Shown: positions 45,868 to 56,790, numbered from the stretch's first letter. The stretch is 64,000 nt of DNA from Macrothele yani (GCA_039090855.1 CM077024.1:68636594-68700593), one strand, 5' to 3'. A program made the numbers and translations. Notes: generated from the letters alone by a model not told the origin.

Positions 45868-48828
45868 TCAACCATTATCAATCCACTGCTGGACGAAGGT
45901 CTCCCCAAGTTTCCTCCACAACGGTCTGTCTTGTGCCAGTCTCCTCCATGTCACCCCTGCATACTTTCGAATTTCATCCACCCATCTCCCATGTGGTCTT
46001 CTTCTGGGTCTTTTCCTGTCCCTTGGAATCCAATCTAAAATTTCAGCTGTCCATCGATGATCTGTCCTTCTGGCAGTATGTCCAGCCCATTGCCATTTCA
46101 GGGATTTAACTCTGATCATGATGTCTTCCACTCTTGTCATTTTTCGGATCCACGAGTTCCTCTTCTTATCTCTCCTGGTTACACCAAGCATGCACCTCTC
46201 CATGCTTCTTTGAGTTGTCTGCAGCCTTTGTATGTCTCTTTTAGCTATGGTCCACGTCTCCGCACCATACGTAAGCACTGGAAGGATGCATTGATCAAAC
46301 ACTTTTCTTTTAAGACATAATGGCATATTGCTCTTGAAAATTATGCTGTTTCTTCCAAAAGCTCTCCAGGCAAGTTTTGTACGCCGATTAATTTCTTCAT
46401 CAATGTGACCCTCACTTGATATCTGCTGTCCAAGATAAACGTACGTGTCTGTTATCTCCAGCTTTTCTCCATCAATCGATAAATCTTCATTTCTTGTAAA
46501 AGCATTGAACATCACTTTTGTCTTCTGAAAGTTCATTTTTAATCCCACTTCTTTACTCTTGTCAGCAAGTTCCTGGATCATACTCTGCAGCTCTGATGGG
46601 GTAGTTGCAAAAATGACTACGTCATCAGCAAAACGAAGGTGGGTTAGATAATCTCCATTAATCTTTATCCCCTTGTTTTCCCAGCTCAGTGACTGAAAAA
46701 CACCCTCCAATGTGGCATTAAAGAGCTTCGGAGATATGGTGTCACCTTGTCTCACTCCCTTTCCAATTTTTACGTGTGTTGTATTTTCAAACAGCCTAAT
46801 CTTTGCACTTGCATTTTCATAGATGTTATTAATAATATTAATGTATGCATCTTCAATACCGCAGGTTTTCAGAGCCATTGTAACTGCTGATGGTTTCACC
46901 GAATCAAAGGCTTTTTCATAATCGATAAAAGCCATGCACAATGGAAGTTCATATTCCCTCGCTCTTTCAATTAGTTCTCTCAGCACGTGGATATGATCTA
47001 TTGTGCTGTAGCCACTCCTGAATCCAGCTTGTTCTCTCGGTTGAGCCATGTCCAGTGTTACCTTCAAGCGGTGTGAAAGAACTTTAGTGAAGATTTTATA
47101 AACTACTGATAGGAGGCTGATAGGTCTGTAGTTTCCGAGATCCTCAATGTCACCTTTCTTATGTAGCAGGATCATTGTAGCGGTGTTCCAATCCTCAGGA
47201 ATCTTTCCTTCATTAAGGCATCGAGTGAAAATTTGGGCGAGTACTGTTTCGATTTCTCCACTTGCTTCTTGTATGATGTCTACAGTAATTCCATCTTCTC
47301 CTGGAGCTTTTCCTCGCTTCATGTTCTTGATTGCATGTGCAACTTCTGCTGGAAGGACTGGAGGAACTCTGGTACTGGTATCTTTCATGATGTCTGGAGT
47401 GCATATATCATCCCTTTCATATAATTTGGAGTAGAAATCTTTCACTCTTGTCAAAATTTCGCCTTTATTTCTTGTTACAGAACCATCTTCTTTTCTCAGT
47501 GCCATAATCTGTTTTCTTCCCTTACTGAGATGTCCCTTTGCTATCTTTAGGCTTTGGTTGTTTTCAATTGCTTTCCTCACTAGTTCACAGTTGAATTTCC
47601 TTACGTCTTCAGTGATACTTTTTCTTACTGTCTTGCATAGCTCTATATATTCCACTTTGGAAGTCACATCTTCTTTAGTTGTCCTCATCTCTCTTCTTTT
47701 TTGCATCAACATTTTGGTTTTTCCTGATAATTTGTTCACATGCAACTTGTTCTTAGACCCAGCTAATTTTGTTGCTGTTTCCATAAGAGCTTTGGTTACT
47801 TTTCTGTTAACTTCAGAGATGTCCACTTCTTCCGATGTTAGGCCTTCTAAAGCAGAGAACCTGTTCTTCAGTTCTAACTTGAAGGTATTATGGTGTTTTT
47901 TAAGGTTGGTTATGTCAATAGATTTTGTTTGTCCTATGAGCTTGCCACGTTCAAGTTTAGTGTTGAGGTGCATCTTACATCTCACCAATCTATGGTCACT
48001 ACCTGTGTTGAACTTGTTTAGCACACTGCAGTCTTCTATGACGAATTTTTTGTTACACATAATAAAATCAATTTCACTTGTCGTCCCATTTAGATGTCTC
48101 CATGTCCATTTCCTGTGTGGCTTTTTCTTGAAGAAGGAGTTCAAGATGAAAAACCCTTCTGCCTCTGCAAACTCAACGAGAGTATTTCCACGCTGGTTTC
48201 TGTTGCCGTGACCGAATTTACCTACCGAAGTTTCATTCTGTTGCCGTTGCCCTATTTTTGCATTGAAATCTCCCATAATTATTTTCAAGTGCTGCTTACC
48301 TTTATTATTTAGATGGCAAATTTCCTCATAAAATTCTTCAATTTCTTCTTCAGGATGACTTGTGGTGGGTGCATAAGTTTGAATAATCTGAGCCTGGTAT
48401 CTTTTCGAGAGTTGGATAACAAGTCGTGCAGCTCTGTCAGAGGAACTTTCAACTTCTACAACTTTATCCTTCAGTTTCTTGTTTATTATAAATCCAACAC
48501 CACTAGTTCTGCCAGTATCTGTCCCACGATAGTAGAAGAGATGTCCACTTTTCAGTTCGATGAGATCTTCTCCTTTTCTCCTTACCTCACTTAGCCCCAC
48601 GATGTCCCACTTGATCCTTTGTAGTTCCTCTTCCAATTCAAGAAGCCTTGAATCAGAAGATAGGGAGCGTCCATTGTAAGTAGCCAAGGTCAGCATCAGA
48701 TGGCAGCCTAGTCCGGTCCTCCGGGGATTCTTAACACCCTCTGCCTTCATGTCGCACTGGCCGCTGCCTTGGCCAGGTACATTCCAGCTGCCGGAGACTG
48801 AGGGCCAAGATTTAAGTTGTGGAATCAT
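45868..48828 (-). CDS. RTE-type LINE endonuclease-reverse transcriptase, intact ORF
   Basis: An uninterrupted 986-aa protein that would nick target DNA and copy element RNA at the nick. Residues 45-285 form an apurinic-type endonuclease with its full set of active-site residues: Asn52 (TYNGRSL), Glu81 (GLSEVRRKG), Tyr152, Asp187 and Asn189 (MGDFNAK), Asp254 (SEIDFI), Asp278 and His279 (GSDHR). Residues about 500-780 are the reverse transcriptase: NYRPISLL (566-573), QAGFRSGYST (600-609), FIDYEKAFD with Asp636, GVRQGDTISP (691-700) and FADD (733-736). The C-terminal part has LTYGAETWTIAK and WAGHTAR, then a basic stretch (PRDRKRPRRRPHGRWVDEI). ATG 48828 is the first Met. A start nearer the endonuclease (Met45) is possible. 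This is the only intact element protein in the window. Confidence 0.93.
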   Translation of the reverse strand: MIPQLKSWPSVSGSWNVPGQGSGQCDMKAEGVKNPRRTGLGCHLMLTLATYNGRSLSSDSRLLELEEELQRIKWDIVGLSEVRRKGEDLIELKSGHLFYYRGTDTGRTSGVGFIINKKLKDKVVEVESSSDRAARLVIQLSKRYQAQIIQTYAPTTSHPEEEIEEFYEEICHLNNKGKQHLKIIMGDFNAKIGQRQQNETSVGKFGHGNRNQRGNTLVEFAEAEGFFILNSFFKKKPHRKWTWRHLNGTTSEIDFIMCNKKFVIEDCSVLNKFNTGSDHRLVRCKMHLNTKLERGKLIGQTKSIDITNLKKHHNTFKLELKNRFSALEGLTSEEVDISEVNRKVTKALMETATKLAGSKNKLHVNKLSGKTKMLMQKRREMRTTKEDVTSKVEYIELCKTVRKSITEDVRKFNCELVRKAIENNQSLKIAKGHLSKGRKQIMALRKEDGSVTRNKGEILTRVKDFYSKLYERDDICTPDIMKDTSTRVPPVLPAEVAHAIKNMKRGKAPGEDGITVDIIQEASGEIETVLAQIFTRCLNEGKIPEDWNTATMILLHKKGDIEDLGNYRPISLLSVVYKIFTKVLSHRLKVTLDMAQPREQAGFRSGYSTIDHIHVLRELIERAREYELPLCMAFIDYEKAFDSVKPSAVTMALKTCGIEDAYINIINNIYENASAKIRLFENTTHVKIGKGVRQGDTISPKLFNATLEGVFQSLSWENKGIKINGDYLTHLRFADDVVIFATTPSELQSMIQELADKSKEVGLKMNFQKTKVMFNAFTRNEDLSIDGEKLEITDTYVYLGQQISSEGHIDEEINRRTKLAWRAFGRNSIIFKSNMPLCLKRKVFDQCILPVLTYGAETWTIAKRDIQRLQTTQRSMERCMLGVTRRDKKRNSWIRKMTRVEDIMIRVKSLKWQWAGHTARRTDHRWTAEILDWIPRDRKRPRRRPHGRWVDEIRKYAGVTWRRLAQDRPLWRKLGETFVQQWIDNG

Positions 48829-49037
48829 TTTGGAGGGGTTTGGCCATAACTCACCACGCTGGCCAAGCGGGTTGGTGAGTGTGGGATAGCATTTCCTCTG
48901 ATCCCGATGGTATAGTTATACCGCTATGGGCGGTCGTCAGAGCCCCTTTAGTGGGAACAGGATGCACCACGAGAAGGCGGGGTTGACATTTGTCAAGGAG
49001 AGGCTGTGATGTTACGCATCACCTGACCTTACATCCC
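48829..49037 (-). other. RTE LINE 5' leader
   Basis: About 210 bp between the (TA)n tract and the ORF start, more GC-rich than the flanks. It is presumed to hold the internal promoter by analogy with other LINEs. No core motif was identified. Confidence 0.45.
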
Positions 49038-49040
49038 ATA

Positions 49041-49041
<1 letters not shown>

Positions 49042-49080
<39 letters not shown>
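49042..49080. repeat. (TA)n microsatellite
   Basis: An uninterrupted TA run at the 5' boundary of the LINE. Confidence 0.95.
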
Positions 49081-49082
<2 letters not shown>

Positions 49083-49974
49083 TATCATATCTACAATGCG
49101 AAGTCCCTACTATTTATGAGGCTGAGAAGAAATCTGATTTTTATAACCATCTGAAAGCAAATATACTCTTCAAAGTTGTCGCCAATATCAACATTATTTC
49201 CCGATATTCCTTGATCATTTTGTAATATTTCATAGAATCTGATTACTTTTTTCAGGGACTTCAGGACATCTTTTCAATAAATACGCAATTCTCCATATTT
49301 TCAAGTTCATCATAATCTTCGTTATTTTAAAATAAGATTGTAAAAATCCTTTTCTCTCCGCCTCCCAAAGGGTACTATTTTTTTGCAAATATATCATGTA
49401 AATACTTCCAGTTCGTTTGATAAGTTTATGCACAATATAGCTACTAAGTACCATACCAAAACTATCAACATGCAAATACACAAACCGCTGCCTCAATTGA
49501 CTATGATCTACAGGTTAAGCAAAAGTACCCAAGACAGTAGGAAAGATTTCAAGAACGCAAAGTAAGGCTGAAAAAGCAGTGTGATAAAGTTACACTAAGA
49601 ATGGGTCTGCCTGGAGTTACGGCCAGTCTGACCATTGCTAGCAAGTACTCTGCCTCCTAAGTTTCTAAAAAAATGCTGCAGTCTTAATTAAAATTCTTAA
49701 GAAGGATACGGACTTACTAACAACCATTAATGATCGTAATACACTCCACACATAATCTTAAGTTAATAATGGCAAAAATAAAAATAAAAAAATGTGTCTG
49801 TTAAAATTAAATATAAGTAAAAGTAACTATTGTTATAACGTTATGCGTAACTTAAATCAATGAGTGGCTCGTTAATATGACTATTGAGTACATGTCAAAT
49901 TCAATCTTAAGCATTGCTATAATAGGTATAATATTTATTCGTTATAATAAATAGTGTTTTCTTTTTCTCCTTTT
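49081..49974. other. AT-rich spacer
   Basis: No gene or repeat was recognised. Confidence 0.35.
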
Positions 49975-50056
49975 TGTTTCGTTTCGGAGTTTAACGAAAA
50001 CATTTAGCAGCTCTAAGGGCTCCCTAATTTGGGGCCACAGGTTCCTCAGGGGCCAA
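49975..50056 (-). mobile_element. SINE-1, 3' fragment (probable)
   Basis: The order gtttaacga..., gctccctaatttggggccac, aggttcctcag matches the tail-side half of SINE-1 copies in the minus orientation. The head is absent. It is strongly diverged, so the call is tentative. Confidence 0.45.
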
Positions 50057-50340
50057 CGCTTCAATCATTTAGCCAACGGCGTGGCCAATCGTTTAGCCAA
50101 AGGCGTGGCCAGTTCCTACTGCATCAACCGAGCTTTTGTCTAAATGTTTTATAATAATACTGCGTTTTTCTTCACACAATTCTATTCATTATTGACTTAA
50201 TACATTTTGAAATCCATACTAATCTCGGATGAGAACTGCACCCCCGTACAAAAATTAAATAATACAGAAATTATAAATTAGAATTTAATGTAAATCTCTC
50301 GAAAAGCGAACAAGAATTACTAAAGTCCCTGTTACATATG

Positions 50341-50582
50341 AAACAGAGGTCATTGCTCTTTCCACGTTTATAAGTGAGTCACGGAAAAATTCTCATTGGC
50401 CCCCACCTTGCCAATGAGACGTTTTTTATTGGAACCGTATCTGGCGCGTAACTGTAAGACCTTGGTTTGATTCCCGGCGGCGGCCAATGAGAATTTTTTC
50501 GTGACTCACTTATAAACGTCCAAAGAGCGATGACCTCTGTTTGATTTTCCTGGTCCACGTCAAATGTTTGTATTAATTATTC
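50341..50582 (+). mobile_element. SINE-2 copy 1 with inverted 5' arm
   Basis: A tRNA-like head fragment (tatctggcgcgtaactgtaa, B-box region ggtttgattccc) at about 50434-50481 is followed by a body (ggccaatgagaattttttcg ... gtattaattatt). The first 61 bp of the body (50482-50542) are present in inverted orientation upstream at 50341-50401, with 80 bp between. The 5' end of the tRNA part is missing, replaced by this inverted arm. Confidence 0.75.
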
Positions 50583-50712
50583 ATTCGACTTTTAGTTATT
50601 TGTTCAATTGCTGCTTACCATCTTTGGTGAATCCCCAGCAATGTGCGGGCTCCAAGAAGCAGCCTGCCAAATTGGCTTGGCAGTTAGTGTATGTGAGTCT
50701 GGAGGATTTCGA

Positions 50713-50886
50713 GGCCGCTATGGTGTAGCGGAAGCATATCTGGCGCGTAACTGGAAGATCCTGGGTTGATTCCCAGTGGCGGCCAATGAGAATTTTTCCA
50801 TGACTCATTTATAAACGCGGAAAGAGCGATTACCTCTGTTTGATGTTCGTGGTCCACGTCAAATCTCTGTATTAATTATTTATTCC
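50713..50886 (+). mobile_element. SINE-2 copy 2, tRNA-Thr-like head
   Basis: The complete tRNA-like head at 50713-50783 has an acceptor pairing of ggccgct with agtggcggcc-type bases, an A box tatggtgtagcgga and a B box gggttgattccc. An anticodon-arm equivalent (tctgg...ctgga) encloses loop cgcgtaa, which would give CGT (Thr). The body matches copy 1 (about 85-90 % by eye) and ends tgtattaattatt. Pol III transcription is expected from the internal boxes. Confidence 0.8.
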
Positions 50887-50974
50887 CTGTTACATGTATT
50901 TCAGTCTCTTTGACGCAAATAACCTGCGACAACCCAACTTGATATATGACAGAAAATGAATTGCTAGTAGTTCT

Positions 50975-52112
50975 CTATTGATTATCACTCAGTGGACAAA
51001 ACATTATAAATAAGAGTGATAGGGAGTTGACATGGATATCCCCCGCGCAGAGTAGAACAGACCAAACTAAACACAAGTGATAAATAGGCGGACATCAGGG
51101 CTTCCCTACAAAGAATCGCAACCGATTAACATGGCAAATTGTGATGAACTGAGTGACTTTGATCACGGGTGCATATTCGGCTCAAGAGAGATAGCTCATT
51201 CAATCGGCGAAGTGGTAAAACCTCTGGGATTTCCTAGAGCAACCGTATCAAGAATTTACCGAGAATATACCATCGACGAACGTGCTAATGCCCAGAAAGC
51301 AAGCGATGGCCGACCACACGCCATTTATGACAGGGTTCGACGTAGACTTTCCAGTCTCATACAGACGCTTGGCAACGGCTGCACAAATCACATCCACGTT
51401 AAATGTTGGAGACCGATGCAGCCTCAGCGAGAGCACGCTGTACACGCTGGATTACGGAAGCCGACGCCGTACTCGTGTGTCATTGTTGGCTGCTTGTTAT
51501 CGAACATTACGCCTTGCCTGGTGCCGAGAACATCAAAACTCTGTACTTCTTCGGAGAGGTGCCGCGTCGTTTGGTCAGATGAATCCAGTTTCTAGCTGCA
51601 CTAAGCTGACGGGAGGGTGCAGGTGTGGCGTTTACATCAGCATTAGGATATGGCCCCGTCGTACTAGGTCGGCTCTGTTCAAGGCGATGGTGGTTTTCTG
51701 ATGGCTTGGGGAGTCTTGTCATGGGACATATTAGGTCCCTTAATGTGTCTGCAAAGGTTTTAACCGCTGTGAGCTTCCAGCATGAGATGTCTGATTACCT
51801 ACACGCTTTCATGGCCCACGCGCATCGTGCGGCCGATGGCCTGGTTCAAAAAGACAATGCGCCGCTCAACCGGCCTTCATCACCCAGGCATTGCTCGAAG
51901 AACACTCATCTGAATTTGGAACCATCTAGTGGTCTCTGGGGTCCCCGGATGGCAACACTGTGAAAGCTCTCTAGAATACTGTAGAGGGTAACATCAGATC
52001 CATGGATCCTTAATTCCGGAAAACCTCCGGTAACTTGTAGAGTCAATTTCCCGACTTGTACAGACTGTTAATCTCGCTAGATGAGGGCCAACATGCTATT
52101 AGACTGGTATCT
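50975..52112 (+). mobile_element. Tc1-like transposon remnant (family G)
   Basis: Boundaries are approximate: a terminus-like cactcagtggacaaaacatt on the left and ...ctattagactggta on the right. The two ends do not pair convincingly, so the limits come from the extent of transposase similarity and typical length. Same family as the fragment at 10540-11060. Confidence 0.65.
51131..52010 (+). pseudogene. Tc1-like transposase, family G, inactivated
   Basis: ATG 51131 (MANCDELSDFDHGCIFGSRE) opens the helix-turn-helix part (VVKPLGFPRATVSRIYREYT). Frame changes occur at about 51340 and again near 51600. The first catalytic block VVWSDESSF is at about 51570-51595. The second, QKDNAPLNRP, is at about 51853, with Asp kept. 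The third block cannot be recognised (the corresponding stretch reads LWGPRMATL). Inactive. Confidence 0.75.
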
Positions 52113-52690
52113 CAAATGCTTTAAATTGAAAATTTCAAATATAAATCTCTTGCGTTGAGACAAATTCGAAACACTGACTGAAGAAGCCTAGACAAAGTCT
52201 TCCCTCGAACTAACTCGGAACTATTTATAGCGAATATTACCACACGGTGAGCCGTGCTTTGTAACGTAAACAAACTCGCAAGCACCTTGGAAAAAAGGAT
52301 TCTCGTAATACTTTGGAAATCTAACACAGTAAACAGAAAGATCAAATTTCTAATTAAATTAGAGCGCGTTATGTCTAATTCCAAACGACAGTGCAAGAAA
52401 CTTTTTCAAAATCTTCCGTAAAAACAGGTTGGAACTGTATATAGTGTGTATTTACACAATGGGAGTAGCGGTCTATAGCGTATACACACCCGCGGACTAC
52501 TTCGGCAAAAGGGCACACTTCGGAAGTCTAACATAGTAAACAGCACGATCAAATTTCAAATTACGCGAGTTATGTAAAATTCGAAAAAGTAGTGAAAAAG
52601 CTAGTTAAAGTTTTCAAGCTGAAATTGCTTGGAATTTCGTATAACGCATGTTTACATACGGAAAACCACGATCTAGAACCTAAACCAACC
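52100..52690. repeat. Degenerate satellite, about 206-bp period, three units
   Basis: Units are anchored at about 52115, 52320 and 52527. Two share tctaaca(c/t)agtaaacag and gatcaaatttc, and all three share (gtt)atgtctaattccaaac-like and agtcttcc/aatcttcc words. Divergence is high, so the array is old. Confidence 0.6.
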
Positions 52691-53013
52691 TGTCTGACAC
52701 TTCTGCGAAATTATAGACCTCAGGCGACGGAAGTGAATCCCAAAGATTTCGACGTAATCTATTAATTTCTTCCGTTTTCTGCCGTAGATGTTCTCCTCAT
52801 GGGTTTGTAGTATTAGCCTGCCTCTATAGAGCCACCCATAAATATGTAAAAGTTTGGCACATATAATTTGCTTCGCCAATAAATACCACATTTTTGTAAT
52901 GGCTTCCATCACGTTTAGCAACAAGCTCTTGTAATTTACGCAAGACTGCAATGAGATATTGTTACGTTTATGTAAAAGATAGTGAAATGCTGTTCGGCGA
53001 TAGTTTAATAAAA

Positions 53014-54385
53014 TACACTCGTGTGCAAAAATTAAGGACGAAGAGGAGAAATTAGCACAACAGCGGAACGAGCAGGCAGAACAGACCGAAAGATCACTCA
53101 GGAAATAGACTAGGGTCCGGTACGGTAGGGCATGCGCATATATGCAGCATGACGTAGGGGGAGTGGGGGGAGTGTCGGAAGGGTATAAAGCACACGGGCG
53201 GTATACGCTCAGCAATTCGGAGAAAGTTATTGCACAGTGTACATCGGTTTGAACGACGTCGAGTTGCTGCCACCGTGTGATATGGCCAACAGGCAATCCA
53301 GTAGACGACATCTGGATGACTTTAATGATAGGAACAGTTGTCCGAGAGTTTAGCAGTGGTCGTCCACGAGCAACCATGGCGGCGGACGACCGGTATATTG
53401 TCCTACAGGCGAGAAGAGACATACGGCAGACAGCGGAAGAAATCGCAAGGCACATGCAACCGACAACTGGACGTCCTTTTTCGCGTTTTACCGTGGCCAG
53501 GAGGCTGCACAAATGTGGTTTATTTGCACGACGATTAGTACGGTGTGTGCCATTAACGCCTGCTCATCTGTGACGGCGGATTTTGTGGTGCCAGGAAAAC
53601 AAGAACTGGACACATCAGCAATGCAGTCGAGTTCTCTTTACGAATGAGAGCCGAAAAGGACCGGTTTGGAGGTGGCGGAGTTCTCGTTTGGGGTGGTATC
53701 ATGCATGGTAGCCGTACTTACCTCCACATCTTCCAAGGCGGTTCGGTCACTGGTGTCCGCTATTGTACCGAGGTTATCCTGCCTCACGTGCGTCTGTTCA
53801 GAGGTGCTGTGGGCCCTGAGTTCCTCTTTATGGACGACAACGCTACACCTCATCGTACAGTGACTGTCGCAGAGCTGTTGGAAAATGAAGATATTCAACG
53901 CATGGATTGGCCCGCAAGGTCCCCGGACCTAAATTCAATTGAACACGTGTGGTCGCTTCTCAGGAGACGCTTAGCAGCACGTCACCAGCCGCCAGCAACG
54001 ATTCCGTAGCTGCGATTGGCGCTACAAGAGGAATATGCCGCGATGCCTCAGCAGCTCATTGACAACCTCGTCCTCAGCATGGACAGACGTTGTAAATCCT
54101 GCAACGCAGTCAGGGGTGATCATATCCCCTACTAAAGACTGGATTTTTCTTGGCAGCCGCGTGTCACATGGATGTCTCTGTCTTCTGTCCAGTTGTGTTC
54201 GAAGCTACCTTTTCAATAAAGTACCTTCGTATCCTTTGGATTCCTTGTTTGGACGGTTTTGCTCACTTGTCCCATATTCTTACATCTTTGGGATCTTATG
54301 GGATGATTTGGGTCGATGTGGAGCACTTCTGCACGACGTTACATTCGAACAACCGTCTCGTCCTTAATTTTTGCACGCCAGTGTA
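53014..54385 (+). mobile_element. Tc1-like transposon, family A, internally deleted derivative
   Basis: Both termini are present (left tacactcgtgtgcaaaaatta, right ...aatttttgcacgccagtgta) with TA at each end. Compared with the sibling copies it lacks about 100 bp of the helix-turn-helix region (junction near 53324) and about 90 bp right after the first catalytic block (junction near 53655). It could only have moved with transposase supplied by another copy. Confidence 0.9.
53281..54110 (+). pseudogene. Tc1-like transposase, family A, deleted
   Basis: Start ATG 53281 (MANRQSSRRHLDDF), then the first deletion. Linker residues follow (GRPRATMAADDRYIVLQARR). The first catalytic block is broken (LFTNESR followed by the second deletion, with Asn for Asp). 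FMDDNATPHRT at about 53830 and DLNSIEHVW at about 53935 are intact. A stop at 54009 ends the main catalytic frame early. Confidence 0.85.
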
Positions 54386-55361
54386 TAGGATTGCGGGGCA
54401 ATGAAATGAACTACTGTTGCTTCAGTTCATGTGATAGCATACCGCACGATCATATTTCAGCAATGGTTTTTATGTTTCAACACTAATTAAATATCAGCAA
54501 ATTGGAATCTTAAAATTTAAAAAATGACTCCGAGGTGCATTATGGCCCCTTAACCGGATCGTGGACCATTAACCGGATTTCTTTTGGAATCTTGGTCCCA
54601 TAGCATCGCTTACTGCATATGCTTCAGTAGCAATTGATATTATTCTTCAAAAATGAAATTAAATACCGAATTCACTAAACATTGTTACAAGTAAACTCGT
54701 ACATTCCGGCACATAAACCGAAATTTGTTAAAATACTTTCCTCTCTAAATGTTTACTTCTACAAAAATCTATACAGGGTAGAGCGTATTAAACTGTACTT
54801 CAGGTTGTTCATGGAGTTCGCTATAAAAACCCAAGGAAATGTCTTTAATGTTTATGCATTTTTAACATGCACGCTTTAACGTCGCTCGCAACCTTTACAG
54901 GATTTTGGGCGACAGCTTCGTGGAAAGTAAGCCACCACTACATCAAATATGCAAATGAACTAGAGCAGCCGACGTATACATATATCACTACTGTGTAAGT
55001 TTTCCAGTGATATTAGGTATTTTGTCTATAAACCCAAGTTTCGAAGCGAAAGAATTCTCTCGTGGCAGGCATGAAGGTGAAACAGTAAAAGCAAAAAGCA
55101 GCAAAAGGGAGAAACTCGGCTGCATCTCATAAATACCTTTGTTTTCCTGCTTTTTCAAAATTTGAAACATACATTTCCAGAGTGAAGACAAGAAATATCA
55201 CAGTTGATATTAAGTTGAATTCTGGCTTGATGCAAGAAATGTAGCAATCTATTCTGTGGAATGAAATTTTAAGACACTGTATGCTAGAGGTAGCAAATTC
55301 GTACCTGCATGGTAGTTGTAGAACACGTAGCATTTACATACTTTTCAGATGCAAGAGTAAG
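54386..55361. other. AT-rich spacer
   Basis: No gene or repeat was recognised. Confidence 0.35.
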
Positions 55362-56790
55362 TACACTGCTGGCCACCCAAAATGCAACACCAAGAAGGAA
55401 GTATCCGATTAGCCTGAAATTCGCATCATGGGTCGCCCGCGAGAGGACAGGCAAACGATTAGCATTGCAGGGCATATGCAAACCATGTGCGCCCGGCACG
55501 CCACCGACAAGCACTATAAGAAGGGTGCACAGAAGGCGGGGTGTAAGTAATGGAAGTGAGTTGTGCTGCCGGACCTGTGCGTGGGAAGCTTTCTGATGCC
55601 TCGTCGCAGAATACGGAAGTCATTCCAGCACGTTTCGGAGTTCGACAGAGTACGAATAGTGGCTTATCGTAACAGCAGTTTATCGTACCAAAAGATCGGC
55701 GCCCGTGTGGGACGACATCCAGCCACAGTGAGGCGAGTATGGATTCGGTGGGTGCAGGAGGGACGGACGGACGGACCGACTTGAGGGATTGCCGCAGCGG
55801 CGGCACACCACCGAACGAGAGGACCGGTATGTTGTGCGTCGGGCATTCACAGCTCGCACAGCCACATCACGAACGTTAGCGCAGGAATTAGGGTATGTTA
55901 CGCAGCTACCTGTGTCAGCACGTACCGTTCGACGTCGTCTGCAGGAGCGGGGACTTGTAGCACGGCGCCCATTCTTCCGATTACAATTGACGTTACACCA
56001 TCGGCGAGTGCGGCGGCATTGAACTGTTGAACGCCGCACCTGGACTACGGAATGGCATGACATTGTCTTCCCCGACGAATCCTGCTTCTGCCTGCAACAC
56101 CACGATGGTCGGATCCGCGTGTGGCGGCACTGCGGCGAGAGACTGTATGATGCCTGCATTATGCATCGCCATACTGGTCCGTCGCCTGGCGTTATGGTTT
56201 GGGGCACAATTGGATATGACACCCATATGACACCCGCACCCCTCTGGTACGCATCGCAGGTACATTAAACAGCCACCGCACCATCTCCGACGTTTTGGAG
56301 CCTGTAATCCTCCCTTACCTGCAGGACCTGCCAGCGGCCACGTTTCAACAGGACAATGCGCGCCCGCACGTGGCACGCATCGTGCAATAATTCTTCACGG
56401 CCCACCAGGTGTCAATGCTGCCGTAGCCTACCTGTTCTCCAGATATGTTGCCCATCAAACACGTCTGGTGGATGATCGGCAACCGAGTGGCCCGGCAAGC
56501 ACCACCCGCAGGTACGCCTGATGAACTGTGGCAACGTGTGGAAGCAGCCAGGACCGACATACCCCAAGCCCACATATAAAGCCTCTTTCGTTTGATGCCG
56601 AGGCGTGTAGCGGCCATTATTACCAGCCATGGGGGCCACACGAACTATTGATGTCTGCGTGTTCCGCAAGTCGCACGGGCCTGTAAGCTCAATCGTTTCC
56701 TCTTTTGTATCTGTTGTTATGTGTCCAGTAAATCTGGTTTTCCTATCTCGTGTTCTTCTTGGTGTTGCATTTTGGGTGGCCAGCAGTGTA
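55362..56790 (+). mobile_element. Tc1-like transposon (family C) with identical ends
   Basis: 36-bp terminal inverted repeats are identical (tacactgctggccacccaaa, continuing atgcaacaccaagaag) with TA at each end. 1429 bp. It is the best-preserved pair of Tc1 termini in the window, which suggests a fairly recent arrival despite a defective gene. Confidence 0.95.
55596..56639 (+). pseudogene. Tc1-like transposase, family C, inactivated
   Basis: Start ATG 55596 (MPRRRIRKSFQHVSEFDRVR). The double helix-turn-helix domain is readable, with an interruption at 55782 and a restart (RHTTEREDRYVVRRAFTART). A stop at 56020 comes before the first block FPDESCFCLQHHDGRIRVW. The frame changes near 56220. 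FQQDNARPHVARI at about 56347 keeps the second Asp. The third block reads SPDMLPIKHVW at about 56436-56466, so the catalytic Glu has become Lys. Stops at about 56388 and 56430 occur in the last third. Confidence 0.88.

Larger units (their letters stand above)
45845..49037 (-). mobile_element. RTE-type LINE, apparently full length
   Basis: 3.2 kb on the minus strand: about 210 bp of 5' leader (49037-48829), one ORF of 986 codons, and a 3' end made only of about 22 bp of ATG/GAT triplet repeats (45845-45867). The single endonuclease-RT ORF, the minimal 3' UTR and the short triplet tail are hallmarks of the RTE clade. The 5' end meets a (TA)n run at 49042. A clear target duplication cannot be read because both flanks are TA-rich. 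Confidence 0.92.

Noticed and set aside
46057..48594. Several plus-strand ORFs of 60-217 codons
   Set aside because: They lie antisense to the intact 986-codon LINE ORF and show no domain. They are shadows.
50713..50783. Functional tRNA-Thr gene
   Set aside because: Position 33 of the anticodon loop is not T, the anticodon stem needs wobble pairs, and a second copy shares the downstream body. It is a SINE head.
52673..53512. 279-codon minus-strand ORF
   Set aside because: Most of it is antisense to the family A transposon and its left terminal repeat. The remainder lacks any domain.
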